6,837 nt of DNA from Anaerolineales bacterium (GTDB lineage Bacteria > Chloroflexota > Anaerolineae > Anaerolineales > UBA6663), in assembly GCA_017999235.1 (NCBI GenBank), contig JAGOBN010000220.1, forward strand, positions 1 through 6,837, in the 5' to 3' direction. Shown here piece after piece: positions 1 to 6,793 of this stretch; within the stretch, counting starts at the first letter, position 1; the number at the start of each line of letters is the position of its first letter. The position numbers and the translations under genes are program-made. The notes beneath the pieces were generated by a model. It did no database searches, was not told where the DNA came from, and worked only from the letters and a program-made list of their open reading frames with translations.

Positions 1-894
1 GTGGTCGGCCTGATCGCGGGCGAGGAGACCAGCCGGGAGTTGTTCCGTTCCACCACCGGCTATGTGGCGCCGGTGTGGGAGCGGGTCGCTGGCATTAGCT
101 CGGTGGTGTTGGCCCTGATCGGTTTGCCGGTCGGGCTGGGGGTGATTTGGAAACGCTACCGCCGCAATGCTCTGGCCTTGATGCTGGGCCTGGCGGCCGG
201 CGGTTATTTTGCGGTGCTGGGACTGCGCTTCAGTCAGGCCGCTTGGGAGACCGGCAACCGGGCCTCCGCCTATCTCTTTCTGGGGCTGGCCTTTACTCTG
301 GCTTTAGCCGTGACGGCCGGCTGGGAACGCCGCCATCAACGGGACGTGTGGCGCGGCATTCTGACGGTGAGCATGGCCATCGTGTTTTGCGGCGGGATCA
401 TCGCCGGCTGGGCTCCCCCGTTGCGGTTGGCTCAGACCTATCTGGTGCGGGCGTCTGATCAAACCATCGAGCCGCAAGGCGCGGCCGTGTCCCGTTGGAT
501 GCTGGCGAACTTCGGCCCGGGCCAGGGGGTCGTGTCCGATGAGACGAACAGCCGCTACTTGATGACGCTCGGCCAGCAGCGCGCCTATGCCGGCAGCAAC
601 CCGGACATTGTGGACATCTTGAAGCAGCCGCATCTGGATGACTGGATGGTGGACTTGCTGCAAGACTTGCGCGCCCCGTATGTCGTGGCCGACCGCCGGC
701 GCGTGAGTTGGGACAATATGTCCGGCTATTACTTTGACCTGACCCGCGGGCAGCCGCTCACGGCGTCCGCCTTGTTTGAACCCGAGCGGAACCTGAAGTT
801 TGACCTCGCTCCGCGCATTAACCGGGTGCTGGATAGCGGCAACATTATCTTCTACGATTTGAGGGCGCTGATCAATGTCCCGGCCTCCGACTGA
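1..894 (+). CDS. C-terminal part of a polytopic membrane protein, GT39/PMT-like (5' partial)
   Basis: This reading frame is open from the first base, so the GTG at position 1 is probably internal and the N-terminal half lies upstream. The visible 297 residues hold about four membrane helices (near 31-50, 57-75, 90-106 and 119-138). A soluble domain of roughly 160 residues (139-297) follows, ending in a strand-rich IIFYDLRAL segment. This layout, a helix bundle with a C-terminal outer domain, matches the large membrane glycosyltransferases of the GT-C/GT39 type that use lipid-linked sugars on the outer face. The catalytic aspartates of that family sit near the N-terminus and are not in view, so the enzyme activity is inferred. 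The gene overlaps the next one by 20 bp, which suggests coupled translation. It could instead be an uncharacterised membrane protein of a polysaccharide cluster. Confidence 0.6.
   Translation: MVGLIAGEETSRELFRSTTGYVAPVWERVAGISSVVLALIGLPVGLGVIWKRYRRNALALMLGLAAGGYFAVLGLRFSQAAWETGNRASAYLFLGLAFTLALAVTAGWERRHQRDVWRGILTVSMAIVFCGGIIAGWAPPLRLAQTYLVRASDQTIEPQGAAVSRWMLANFGPGQGVVSDETNSRYLMTLGQQRAYAGSNPDIVDILKQPHLDDWMVDLLQDLRAPYVVADRRRVSWDNMSGYYFDLTRGQPLTASALFEPERNLKFDLAPRINRVLDSGNIIFYDLRALINVPASD
861..865 (+). promoter_or_regulatory. Ribosome binding site for the DUF1616 gene
   Basis: GAGGG lies nine bases before the ATG at 875, inside the end of the upstream gene. It supports the ATG as the true start and the 20-bp gene overlap as real. 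Confidence 0.55.
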
Positions 895-1636
895 CCTGCT
901 GGCGCTGGTAGGGGTCGCGAGCCTCGCGGTGGCCGCGACCGTCTTTTTCCCAGACTGGGAAGGCATGCGCGTCCTGGCCGCGAGCTTGCTCGTGCTCGGG
1001 CTGCCCGGCTATGCCTTGACGGCGGCGCTCTTTCCGCCGCCCAATCGGCTGCGCCCGGCCGAAGAGGCGCTGTTAAGCGTGGGGCTCAGCGTGTTTGTCA
1101 CGATTATCGGCGGCGTGGTTTTGAGCTTCACCGCGTGGGGCTTGGACGCTAACACCTGGGCCGCCTGGCTCTGGACGGTCACGGTGCTGGCCGGCGGGGT
1201 GGCTGAGTGGCGGCGGCCCCCCGCGGCGGTCAACCTAACGCCGTCCCCAGCGCGGCGGGTGGGGATCTGGACGTGGCTGGGCTTGACGAGCGCGTTGGTG
1301 CTGGCCGGCGGCGCGGTCTGGCTGGGCAGTCAACCCGCGTCGTCGCAGTCCGTGGAAGGCTATACCCTGTTCTGGCTGCTGCCGGATGAGGCGGACGCCG
1401 GCGCCCTGCGGGTCGGGATCGAAAGCCAGGAGTTCACGCGGACCCACTACCGCCTCGAGCTGCTCATCGATGGTCAGCTCTGGCAGCGCTGGCCGGCTTT
1501 GGAGCTGGCGACCGGCGAGAAGTGGGAGACGGACTTAAGTTTGCTGTCACCGGCCGGCCAAGTAGAGGCCCGCTTGTATCGGGCCGACCAGCCCGAGGTG
1601 CTTTATCGGCACGTGACTCTGAAGTTGGACCCCTGA
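875..1636 (+). CDS. DUF1616-type membrane protein with C-terminal outer domain
   Basis: This 253-residue protein has about five predicted membrane helices (near 8-26, 31-53, 65-88, 93-110 and 129-150). A roughly 100-residue soluble, strand-rich tail follows, probably outside the membrane. The segment around 32-90 (GLPGYALTAALFP, then a charged EEA turn, then LSVGLSVFVT and a helix ending in SFTAWGLD) closely resembles the DUF1616 pattern found in archaea and Chloroflexota. The biochemical role of DUF1616 is unknown, but such genes often sit in polysaccharide or S-layer glycosylation clusters. The start overlaps the preceding gene by 20 bp and has a GAGGG ribosome site. The gene ends 26 bp before the hydrolase gene, so these three genes probably share one transcript. 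Family assignment is from pattern recognition only. Confidence 0.75.
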   Translation: MSRPPTDLLALVGVASLAVAATVFFPDWEGMRVLAASLLVLGLPGYALTAALFPPPNRLRPAEEALLSVGLSVFVTIIGGVVLSFTAWGLDANTWAAWLWTVTVLAGGVAEWRRPPAAVNLTPSPARRVGIWTWLGLTSALVLAGGAVWLGSQPASSQSVEGYTLFWLLPDEADAGALRVGIESQEFTRTHYRLELLIDGQLWQRWPALELATGEKWETDLSLLSPAGQVEARLYRADQPEVLYRHVTLKLDP

Positions 1637-1662
1637 GACCGACCGCTGGGGCGGCACGTCGG

Positions 1663-2490
1663 GTGGGGGGCCAGAACCAGCCGCCCGGCCGCCGGCCGCT
1701 GCTCTTTTGGACCGGGTGGCTGGTGGCGCTGCTGGGTTTGTGGCTAGGCACGGCGCCGGCCGGCGGGGAGGCCACGCCGCCCACGGTCATGCTGGCGCCG
1801 GGCGAGTGCGGCTGGCAGTTGACCCTGGCCGACGAGTTTGACGGGACGCGCCTGGATCTGGGGCGTTGGACCCCGACGTACCCAACGGGAGGTGTTGAGT
1901 GGCAACGCTACGTGCCCGCGGCGGTGCAGGTTCAAGACGGCCACTTGCGTCTGCGCGCCGAGCTGCAGCCGACGGACGGTTACACCTATACGTCCGGGGT
2001 CGTTACCACTCAGGCGTCTTTCCGCCAACTGTATGGTCACTTTGAGGTCCGGGCGCGCTTGCCGGAGGGGACGGGCCTGTGGCCGGCCGTCTGGCTGCTG
2101 CCCGACCCCGCGCACTACCCGGCGGAGATTGATGTGCTGGAGCTGTTGGGCCAGCAGATCGACACCGTTTACTTCTCCTACCATTGGGGCGATGCGGCGG
2201 GTGAGCATCAGTCCCATACGCAGAGTTATGCCGGTCCGGATTTCTCGGCGGAATTCCATACCTTTACCTTGATCTGGCGGCCGGCCAGCTTAATTTGGTA
2301 CGTGGATGGCGTGGAGCGCGCGCGCGCCACCGAGGGTGTCCCGGATCAGCCGATGTTCTTGTTGGCGAATTTGGCGGTGGGCGGACAGTGGCCCGGCTAT
2401 CCGGATGCAACGACGCTGTTTCCCAGTGAGATGTTGATCGACTACCTGCGTGTTTCTACCTGGGAGTGCCGGCCGCTGGTCTCCCCATAG
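1663..2490 (+). CDS. Secreted glycoside hydrolase family 16 (laminarinase-like)
   Basis: A 275-residue enzyme is predicted from the GTG at 1663. An N-terminal signal peptide (RR at 10-11, hydrophobic core 12-30, possible cleavage after TAPA near 33) points to export. The mature part is a family 16 beta-jelly-roll: LADEFDGTRLDLGRW near the start, a YTSG strand, the WPAVWLLPD segment, and the catalytic motif EIDVLE. In that motif E155 is the likely nucleophile, D157 the helper and E160 the acid/base. Family 16 cleaves beta-1,3 or beta-1,4 bonds in glucans, galactans and related polymers with retention; the EXDXXE form is typical of laminarinase-like members, but the substrate cannot be read from sequence. 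The only two cysteines, C49 and C269, flank the domain and could form a disulfide. The frame stays open upstream to 1522, but that would bury the signal peptide. No strong ribosome site precedes 1663, so the exact start is uncertain. Confidence 0.88.
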   Translation: MGGQNQPPGRRPLLFWTGWLVALLGLWLGTAPAGGEATPPTVMLAPGECGWQLTLADEFDGTRLDLGRWTPTYPTGGVEWQRYVPAAVQVQDGHLRLRAELQPTDGYTYTSGVVTTQASFRQLYGHFEVRARLPEGTGLWPAVWLLPDPAHYPAEIDVLELLGQQIDTVYFSYHWGDAAGEHQSHTQSYAGPDFSAEFHTFTLIWRPASLIWYVDGVERARATEGVPDQPMFLLANLAVGGQWPGYPDATTLFPSEMLIDYLRVSTWECRPLVSP

Positions 2491-2618
2491 TGCCCCGTCC
2501 GCCTGAACCAGATGGATTTGAGTTGCCCCTGGTAAGCGTTCAGCCGGGCGGCTGGTCCATCATCATCAGCTGGACGCGGGATTAAGCGCGTTAGTCGAAT
2601 TGAAGGAGGGTAAATCCC
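2491..2618 (+). other. Intergenic gap between the hydrolase and glycosyltransferase blocks
   Basis: This 128-bp stretch is the longest non-coding part of the host DNA in the window. It holds a small hairpin at 2541-2554 (CAGCC/GGCTG around a GGGC loop) with no T-run after it, so it is a poor intrinsic terminator. I could not find a well-spaced -35/-10 pair. The gap may still contain a promoter for the downstream transferase genes, because it is much longer than any other spacing here. Confidence 0.4.
2603..2610 (+). promoter_or_regulatory. Strong Shine-Dalgarno fixing a GTG start
   Basis: AAGGAGGG ends eight bases before the GTG at 2619. It is the clearest ribosome binding site on the plus strand and decides the start of the first glycosyltransferase, whose protein then opens directly with the family 2 N-terminal strand. 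Confidence 0.85.
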
Positions 2619-3680
2619 GTGCTGCTCGTAAGCATCATCATCAATAACTACAACTATGGCCGCTATCTGGCCCCGGCCATTGAGAGCGCGCTGGGCCAGA
2701 CGTATCCGGCGGTCGAGGTGATCGTCGTGGACGATGGCTCCACGGACGACTCCCGCGCCGTCATCGCGCGGTATGGGGCGCGGATCAAACCCGTGTTTAA
2801 GCCCAACGGCGGCCAGGCGTCGGCTTTGAACGCCGGCTTTGCGCTCAGCCACGGGGAGCTGGTTATTTTCCTGGATGCTGATGATGTGCTGATGGCCGAG
2901 ACGGCCGGCTGGGCGGCTGCCGCTTTTAGCGCGGAACCGCAGGCCGCCAAGCTCTACTACCGCATGCGCGTCATCGATGCCCAGGGCCAGCCGACCGGCG
3001 CCGTCAAGCCGCCGCCGCATCAGACGCTGCCCGCCGGCGATCTGCGGCGGCAGGAATTGAACTTTCCGTTTGATCTGGTCTGGATGCCCACCAGCGGCAA
3101 CGTGTTCTCCACGCGGGTCCTGCGCGAGATCATGCCCATCCCCGAAGAGCGGTTAGGGGCCTGGGGGGCGGATTGGTATCTTGTCCACCTGGCGCCTTTG
3201 TTTGGCCCGGTGCTGGCGCTGCCTCAGATTGGCGCCGGGTACCGCGTGCATGGCGGCAACGGCTACGAGCCGGCGGCGCCAGCGCTGGATTTGGAGCATT
3301 TGCGGCGGACCATCCATTACGCGGCGCTGACCCGCGCGCAGTTGACGGCCTGGGCCGCGCACCTGCGGCTGGCGCGGCCGGCCGAAATCCTGTCGGTCTC
3401 TGACCTGGCGAACCGCCTCGTTTCGCGCCGGCTTGCGCCTCAGCATCATCCCGTGGCCGCTGACCGGCCGGTCAGCTTGATGTGGGCGGGGATGTGTGCG
3501 GCGGGGCGCCGTTTTGATATGGCCTGGCTGACCCGCGCCCTGTTGGCAATTTGGTTTGTGGCGATGGCGCTGGTGCCGCAGCTCTGGGCGCCGCGTTTGG
3601 CGGCGGCCTTCTTGTTCCCGGAGAAGCGGGTGGCGTTGAACCAGGTTCTGCGGCGCCTGGCCTGGGATACCCCGGCATGA
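2619..3680 (+). CDS. Family 2 glycosyltransferase (GT-A) with hydrophobic C-terminal segment
   Basis: This 353-residue enzyme is predicted to transfer a sugar from a nucleotide-sugar donor to a growing glycan at the cytoplasmic membrane. The GT-A fold is plain. Strand 1 is VSIIINNYNYGRYL (4-17), the nucleotide-binding VVDDGSTDDS is at 36-45, NGGQASALNAGF at 63-74 is typical, and the metal-binding DXD is DADD at 86-89. A likely base aspartate is in GADW (D185). After the core, at about residue 210, there is an extra helical part of roughly 140 residues with a hydrophobic stretch near 303-333, perhaps a membrane anchor. The GTG start has a strong AAGGAGGG site. The stop overlaps the next start as ATGA, so the two genes are translationally coupled. 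Donor and acceptor are unknown. Confidence 0.88.
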   Translation: MLLVSIIINNYNYGRYLAPAIESALGQTYPAVEVIVVDDGSTDDSRAVIARYGARIKPVFKPNGGQASALNAGFALSHGELVIFLDADDVLMAETAGWAAAAFSAEPQAAKLYYRMRVIDAQGQPTGAVKPPPHQTLPAGDLRRQELNFPFDLVWMPTSGNVFSTRVLREIMPIPEERLGAWGADWYLVHLAPLFGPVLALPQIGAGYRVHGGNGYEPAAPALDLEHLRRTIHYAALTRAQLTAWAAHLRLARPAEILSVSDLANRLVSRRLAPQHHPVAADRPVSLMWAGMCAAGRRFDMAWLTRALLAIWFVAMALVPQLWAPRLAAAFLFPEKRVALNQVLRRLAWDTPA

Positions 3681-4918
3681 AGGTTTTAATGGTGACTCCC
3701 ATGCCGCCGGACGCCCAGGCGCCCGGGGCCATGCCGCGCGTCTTCCAGGCCCAGCTCACGGCGCTGTTGGAGCGTCACACGGTGACGGTGATCACCGTCG
3801 CGGGGCCGGACGCGCATGAGAGGCAGGCGGTGGAACGCCTCCGCGCGGCTGGCGTGGAGGTGCGGGCGGTTGTGCGGACGGAGCCGCAGGGGCGGGATCG
3901 GTGGGCGCGCCGCTGGCGGCTGGGGTCAGGTTGGCTGCGCGGCTACCCGTGGCGCACCGTTTGGTTTTACGAACCCCAGGCGCAGGCGTTGATCGACGCG
4001 GCTTTGACCGAGCCGGGCTGGGAGGTGGTGGCGGTTGAAGATAACGCGATGGGCCGGTATCAGTACCGCACGCCGGCCCCCACAATTTATACCGAGCATG
4101 AGGTGCGCTGGCCGCGGCCGGTGGCCTGGCGCGCCTGGCGGCCGAGCCGCTCGTTGGCCTGGGCGGCGGAGGAGTTGGATTGGGCCCGCTGGCGGCCCTA
4201 TCAGCTCGGGGTGTGGTCGCGCTTCGACCGCCTCCAGACTTTTACGGCGCGGGATGCGGAGGCCATCCAAAGCTTGGCGCCGGGCTTGGCGGCGCGGGTG
4301 CGGGTGAATCCGTTTGGCGTGGAACTGCCGGCGCCGGCCGATCCGGCGTGTGAGCGGCCCGGCGCCCTGCTCTTTGTCGGCAACTACACCCATTGGCCGA
4401 ATGTTGACGCCGCGCTCTGGCTGGCGCAGGAGATCATGCCCCGGCTGCGGCGCCTGACGCCGGGGGTCCGCCTGCAATTGGTCGGCCTCTATCCGCCGGC
4501 GTCCGTGCGCGCGCTGGCCGGTCCCGACATTGACGTGGTCGGCCCAGTGCCGGAGATCGAACCCCTGGCGGCGCGCGCGGCGGTGGTGTTGGCGCCGGTC
4601 CGCGTCGGCGGCGGCATGCGGATGAAGGTGCTGCACTCAATGGCGCTGGGCAAGGCGGTGGTGACGACGCCGCGCGGCGCCGAGGGTCTGGCGATCGACG
4701 GTGTGCCGCCGCCGCTGGTGGTGGCCGAGGACGCCGATCGGCTCGCGCGCGCGACGGCGGCGCTGTTGGCTGATCCCGGCCGCCGGCAGGCGCTGGGCCG
4801 GCGCGCGCGGGCGTTTGTCGCCGAGCATTTCAGTCCGCCCGCTTACGCCCGCCGCCTGGAAGCCATCTACGTCGAGTTGGCGGCGCGCGTGGCCGGCCCG
4901 CCGCCGGGCGTCCGCTGA
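3677..4918 (+). CDS. Family 4 glycosyltransferase (GT-B)
   Basis: A 413-residue retaining glycosyltransferase is predicted from the ATG at 3677. The frame is open further upstream, but this ATG overlaps the previous stop by ATGA and begins with the classic GT-B first strand MKVLMVTPMPPD. The N-terminal acceptor domain runs to about 220 and includes a TEHEV segment at 139-143. The C-terminal donor domain starts with LLFVGNYTHWPNVDA (231-245) and contains QLVGLYP, then VVLAPVRVGGGMRMKVLHSMALGKAVVTTPRGAEGL. The last stretch is the donor-binding signature, but the usual EX7E positions read G312 and H320 instead of glutamates. A final helix (VAEHFSPPAYARRLEAIY) packs back as in the family. No good ribosome site is seen, so expression probably depends on coupling to the upstream gene. 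The sugar specificity is unknown. Confidence 0.88.
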   Translation: MKVLMVTPMPPDAQAPGAMPRVFQAQLTALLERHTVTVITVAGPDAHERQAVERLRAAGVEVRAVVRTEPQGRDRWARRWRLGSGWLRGYPWRTVWFYEPQAQALIDAALTEPGWEVVAVEDNAMGRYQYRTPAPTIYTEHEVRWPRPVAWRAWRPSRSLAWAAEELDWARWRPYQLGVWSRFDRLQTFTARDAEAIQSLAPGLAARVRVNPFGVELPAPADPACERPGALLFVGNYTHWPNVDAALWLAQEIMPRLRRLTPGVRLQLVGLYPPASVRALAGPDIDVVGPVPEIEPLAARAAVVLAPVRVGGGMRMKVLHSMALGKAVVTTPRGAEGLAIDGVPPPLVVAEDADRLARATAALLADPGRRQALGRRARAFVAEHFSPPAYARRLEAIYVELAARVAGPPPGVR

Positions 4919-4928
4919 CCCTCGCCCC

Positions 4929-5600
4929 GTGCTGATCACGGTCGTTATTCCCACGTATCAACGCTGTGCCGCGGTCACGCGCGCGGTCTTGGCCTTGGCC
5001 CAGCAGACGCTCGCGCCGGAGCAGTATGAGGTGATCGTGGTGATCGACGGGTCAACCGACGGCTCGCGCCCGAGCTTGGCGGCCGTGGCAGTGCCGTATG
5101 CCCTGCAGATCCTCTGGCAGCCGAATCAGGGGCGAGCGGCGGCCCGCAATTTGGGTCTGAGCCGCGCCCGCGGCGAGGTCGTGGTCATGCTGGACGATGA
5201 CATGTGCGCGGCGCCGGGACTGCTGGAGGCGCACCGCCGCGCGCATACCCTGGACGGGCCGCTGGCGGTGCTGGGCCCGGTCCCCATCGCGGCGCTGGCC
5301 GACGCGGCGCCGGTGCGGCGCTACATCGCCGACAAGTTCAATCGTCATCTTGACCAGCTGGCTCAGCCGGGGCATGTCTTTCAGCTGCGGGACTTTTACA
5401 GCGGCAATGTGTCCGTCGGCCGCGACATCCTACAGGGCGTGGGCGGCTTTGACAGCGACTTCCGCCAGTATGGCAACGAGGACCTTGAGCTGGCGGTGCG
5501 CCTGCAGCGGGTCGGCGTGCGCGTGGCTTATTGCCCGGCCGCGGTGGCACACCAAGACTCAGTAGATGAAAAATCATCAGGTCACAGGCTGGGGAGTTAG
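4929..5600 (+). pseudogene. Family 2 glycosyltransferase, truncated by the insertion sequence
   Basis: From the GTG at 4929, ten bases after the previous stop, the frame encodes a GT-A family 2 transferase: ITVVIPTYQR (3-12), VIVVIDGSTDGS (35-46), NQGRAAARNLGLSRARGE (66-83), the metal-binding DDD at 89-91, SGNVSV (158-163), GGFD (172-175) and the conserved GNEDLELAVRL (182-192). Host sequence ends at 5557, after about 209 codons (AVAHQ). The next base is the inverted repeat of the insertion sequence. The remaining 14 or so codons (DSVDEKSSGHRLGS) come from or span the element and stop at TAG 5598-5600. Enzymes of this type usually run past 280 residues, so a C-terminal part is missing. The catalytic core is nearly complete, so some activity is possible, but loss of function is more likely. 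No clear ribosome site precedes the GTG. Confidence 0.85.
5558..5575 (+). repeat. Terminal inverted repeat next to the transposase 3' end
   Basis: The sequence CTCAGTAGATGAAAAATC matches the reverse complement of 6820-6837 with one T/C difference at the tenth base. It begins directly where the glycosyltransferase reading frame loses its family similarity. The transposase stop codon lies two bases inside it. Confidence 0.92.
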
Positions 5601-6746
5601 CGCTACGATCTCATGAAGGCAGCCGAAATGGTCTTCCAAAGCGCGGCTCAGGAATTTAGCGAAGCGGTTCAAACGCAGGTGCGCCGCGCGAACGGTGCGT
5701 TGTCGCTGCCGAGGCACCTGGGCCACAAACCAGCGCCACCGCAACCAGAGATTGACCAGCAAGAAACTGAGCGCCAGCAATACGAAGCGGTAGGCGGGGT
5801 TACTCGAGGTCGTCCAGCCGCGCACCTGGCGCGCACAGCGATAACTCGCCTCGATCCCGAAGCGGCGGCGGTAATGGCGGCGAATGCGGTTTGGCAACCA
5901 ACTGAGCCACACGACGATGAAGATCATCCACTCCGCGCGGCGCGAAGCGCGTCCGGTCCGGCGCGCGGTCGTGAACACCCGGCAGACCGCCACCGCGACG
6001 GTCTCGGCCCCATGTTCGGGGCTGCGAAAGGTATGCTGGGTCCGATAACTGACCCGGCCCTGGCACAAAGCTCGGGTGCCACCCTGCTTGCCCCGGATGG
6101 GGCAGGCAATGATGGCCGGGATCCGCCAGCGTTTCAGACACCGGATCACGGCGACACTGGCAAAGCCGCGATCCAAGGTCAGCGTTTTGACCTTGATTTT
6201 CAGGTGCCGGATGCGGGTTACGAGGGCATTCAGGACGTCGACCGGGCTGTCATTGGGATGCACAAAGCAGATGGCCAAAGTCATGCGCCACGGGTGGGTG
6301 TTGGCGTAAGCCGTCGCCACGCGATAGAACCGGGTGGTACCGTCTTTGGCTTCCGCCCGGATCCACAAGCCCTGCGCCTGCTCCGTCGTGCCGTAATACG
6401 CCTGATCGTGAAAGTCGCAGGCCAGGTCGCGGGCGCCGCGCCGCAGGCGGGCCGGCAACTGCGCGGCCAAGAGCCGATTGAATTGACGCTCCAGCCACGG
6501 CAAATCTTCGGCTTGCCACTGGGCGTTGACATAGCCGCGCACCGCCGCCGCGGTCGGCGCGCCCGGCAAATCCTGGCAGACCTGTTCCAATGTGCCGGCT
6601 TGGGCAGCGACACCCAACAAGACGTTCCACAACGCGGCCGGCGTGCAGATATACCCGTCAGCTTCCAACGGCACGTGTTTCAGCAGTTCCGTCCGAGCTT
6701 GGTCCAACACTTCGCGATCCGTCAGTTTTGGCGTATGCTTGGGCAT
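5577..6746 (-). CDS. DDE transposase, ISH3-like
   Basis: This 389-residue protein catalyses cutting and joining at the element ends. Catalytic residues are visible in order: D111 in CDFHDQAYYG, D192 in LTLDRGFASV, and E299 in YRRRFGIEASYR, the last followed by the RGWTTSSNPAYR segment usual in this group. The N-terminal 105 residues are helical and probably bind the inverted repeats. A hydrophobic helix LLALSFLLVNLWLRW (323-337) is also typical of IS4-related and ISH3 transposases. The start ATG (6744-6746) has a good GAAGGAG ribosome site. There is no frameshift or internal stop, so the enzyme looks functional. The protein is rich in arginine after residue 260. Family assignment to ISH3 rather than another IS4-related group is from motif recognition and element size. 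Confidence 0.9.
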   Translation of the reverse strand: MPKHTPKLTDREVLDQARTELLKHVPLEADGYICTPAALWNVLLGVAAQAGTLEQVCQDLPGAPTAAAVRGYVNAQWQAEDLPWLERQFNRLLAAQLPARLRRGARDLACDFHDQAYYGTTEQAQGLWIRAEAKDGTTRFYRVATAYANTHPWRMTLAICFVHPNDSPVDVLNALVTRIRHLKIKVKTLTLDRGFASVAVIRCLKRWRIPAIIACPIRGKQGGTRALCQGRVSYRTQHTFRSPEHGAETVAVAVCRVFTTARRTGRASRRAEWMIFIVVWLSWLPNRIRRHYRRRFGIEASYRCARQVRGWTTSSNPAYRFVLLALSFLLVNLWLRWRWFVAQVPRQRQRTVRAAHLRLNRFAKFLSRALEDHFGCLHEIVALTPQPVT

Positions 6747-6753
6747 GAGCTTG

Positions 6754-6760
6754 CTCCTTC
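6754..6760 (-). promoter_or_regulatory. Ribosome binding site of the transposase
   Basis: On the minus strand GAAGGAG lies seven bases before the ATG at 6746. It fixes the transposase start. Further upstream a TAAGAT (6786-6791) could be a -10 element, but no -35 box is suitably spaced, so no promoter is called. Confidence 0.75.
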
Positions 6761-6793
6761 GGCGATTGGGTGCTTGGCAGCTTCAATCTTACC

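Noticed and set aside
1522..1662. Longer N-terminal version of the GH16 protein beginning at 1522
   Set aside because: It would overlap the DUF1616 gene by 115 bp and place about 47 low-complexity residues before a clear signal peptide. The GTG at 1663 puts that signal peptide at the N-terminus.
2541..2554. Hairpin considered as an intrinsic terminator after the GH16 gene
   Set aside because: The stem has only five pairs and no run of T follows, so it does not meet the usual terminator pattern.
2558..2643. Direct repeat CATCATCATCA at 2558-2568 and 2633-2643
   Set aside because: Only two copies exist, the unit is a simple trinucleotide, and the second copy codes for conserved serine and isoleucines of the transferase, so chance is the best explanation.
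3551..3676. Longer N-terminal version of the GT4 protein beginning at 3551
   Set aside because: The extra 42 residues are a glycine/alanine-rich shadow of the preceding gene. The ATG at 3677 forms an ATGA overlap and starts directly with the GT-B first strand.
3926..4636. A 236-codon minus-strand open frame and similar antisense frames at 304-966, 1744-2259 and 2442-3020
   Set aside because: High GC keeps antisense frames open. These translations are rich in Arg, His and Pro with no domain signal, and each lies opposite a well-supported gene.
4701..4928. Upstream extension of the second family 2 transferase into the GT4 gene
   Set aside because: The translated extension is arginine-rich out-of-frame GT4 sequence. 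The family 2 fold begins at the GTG at 4929.
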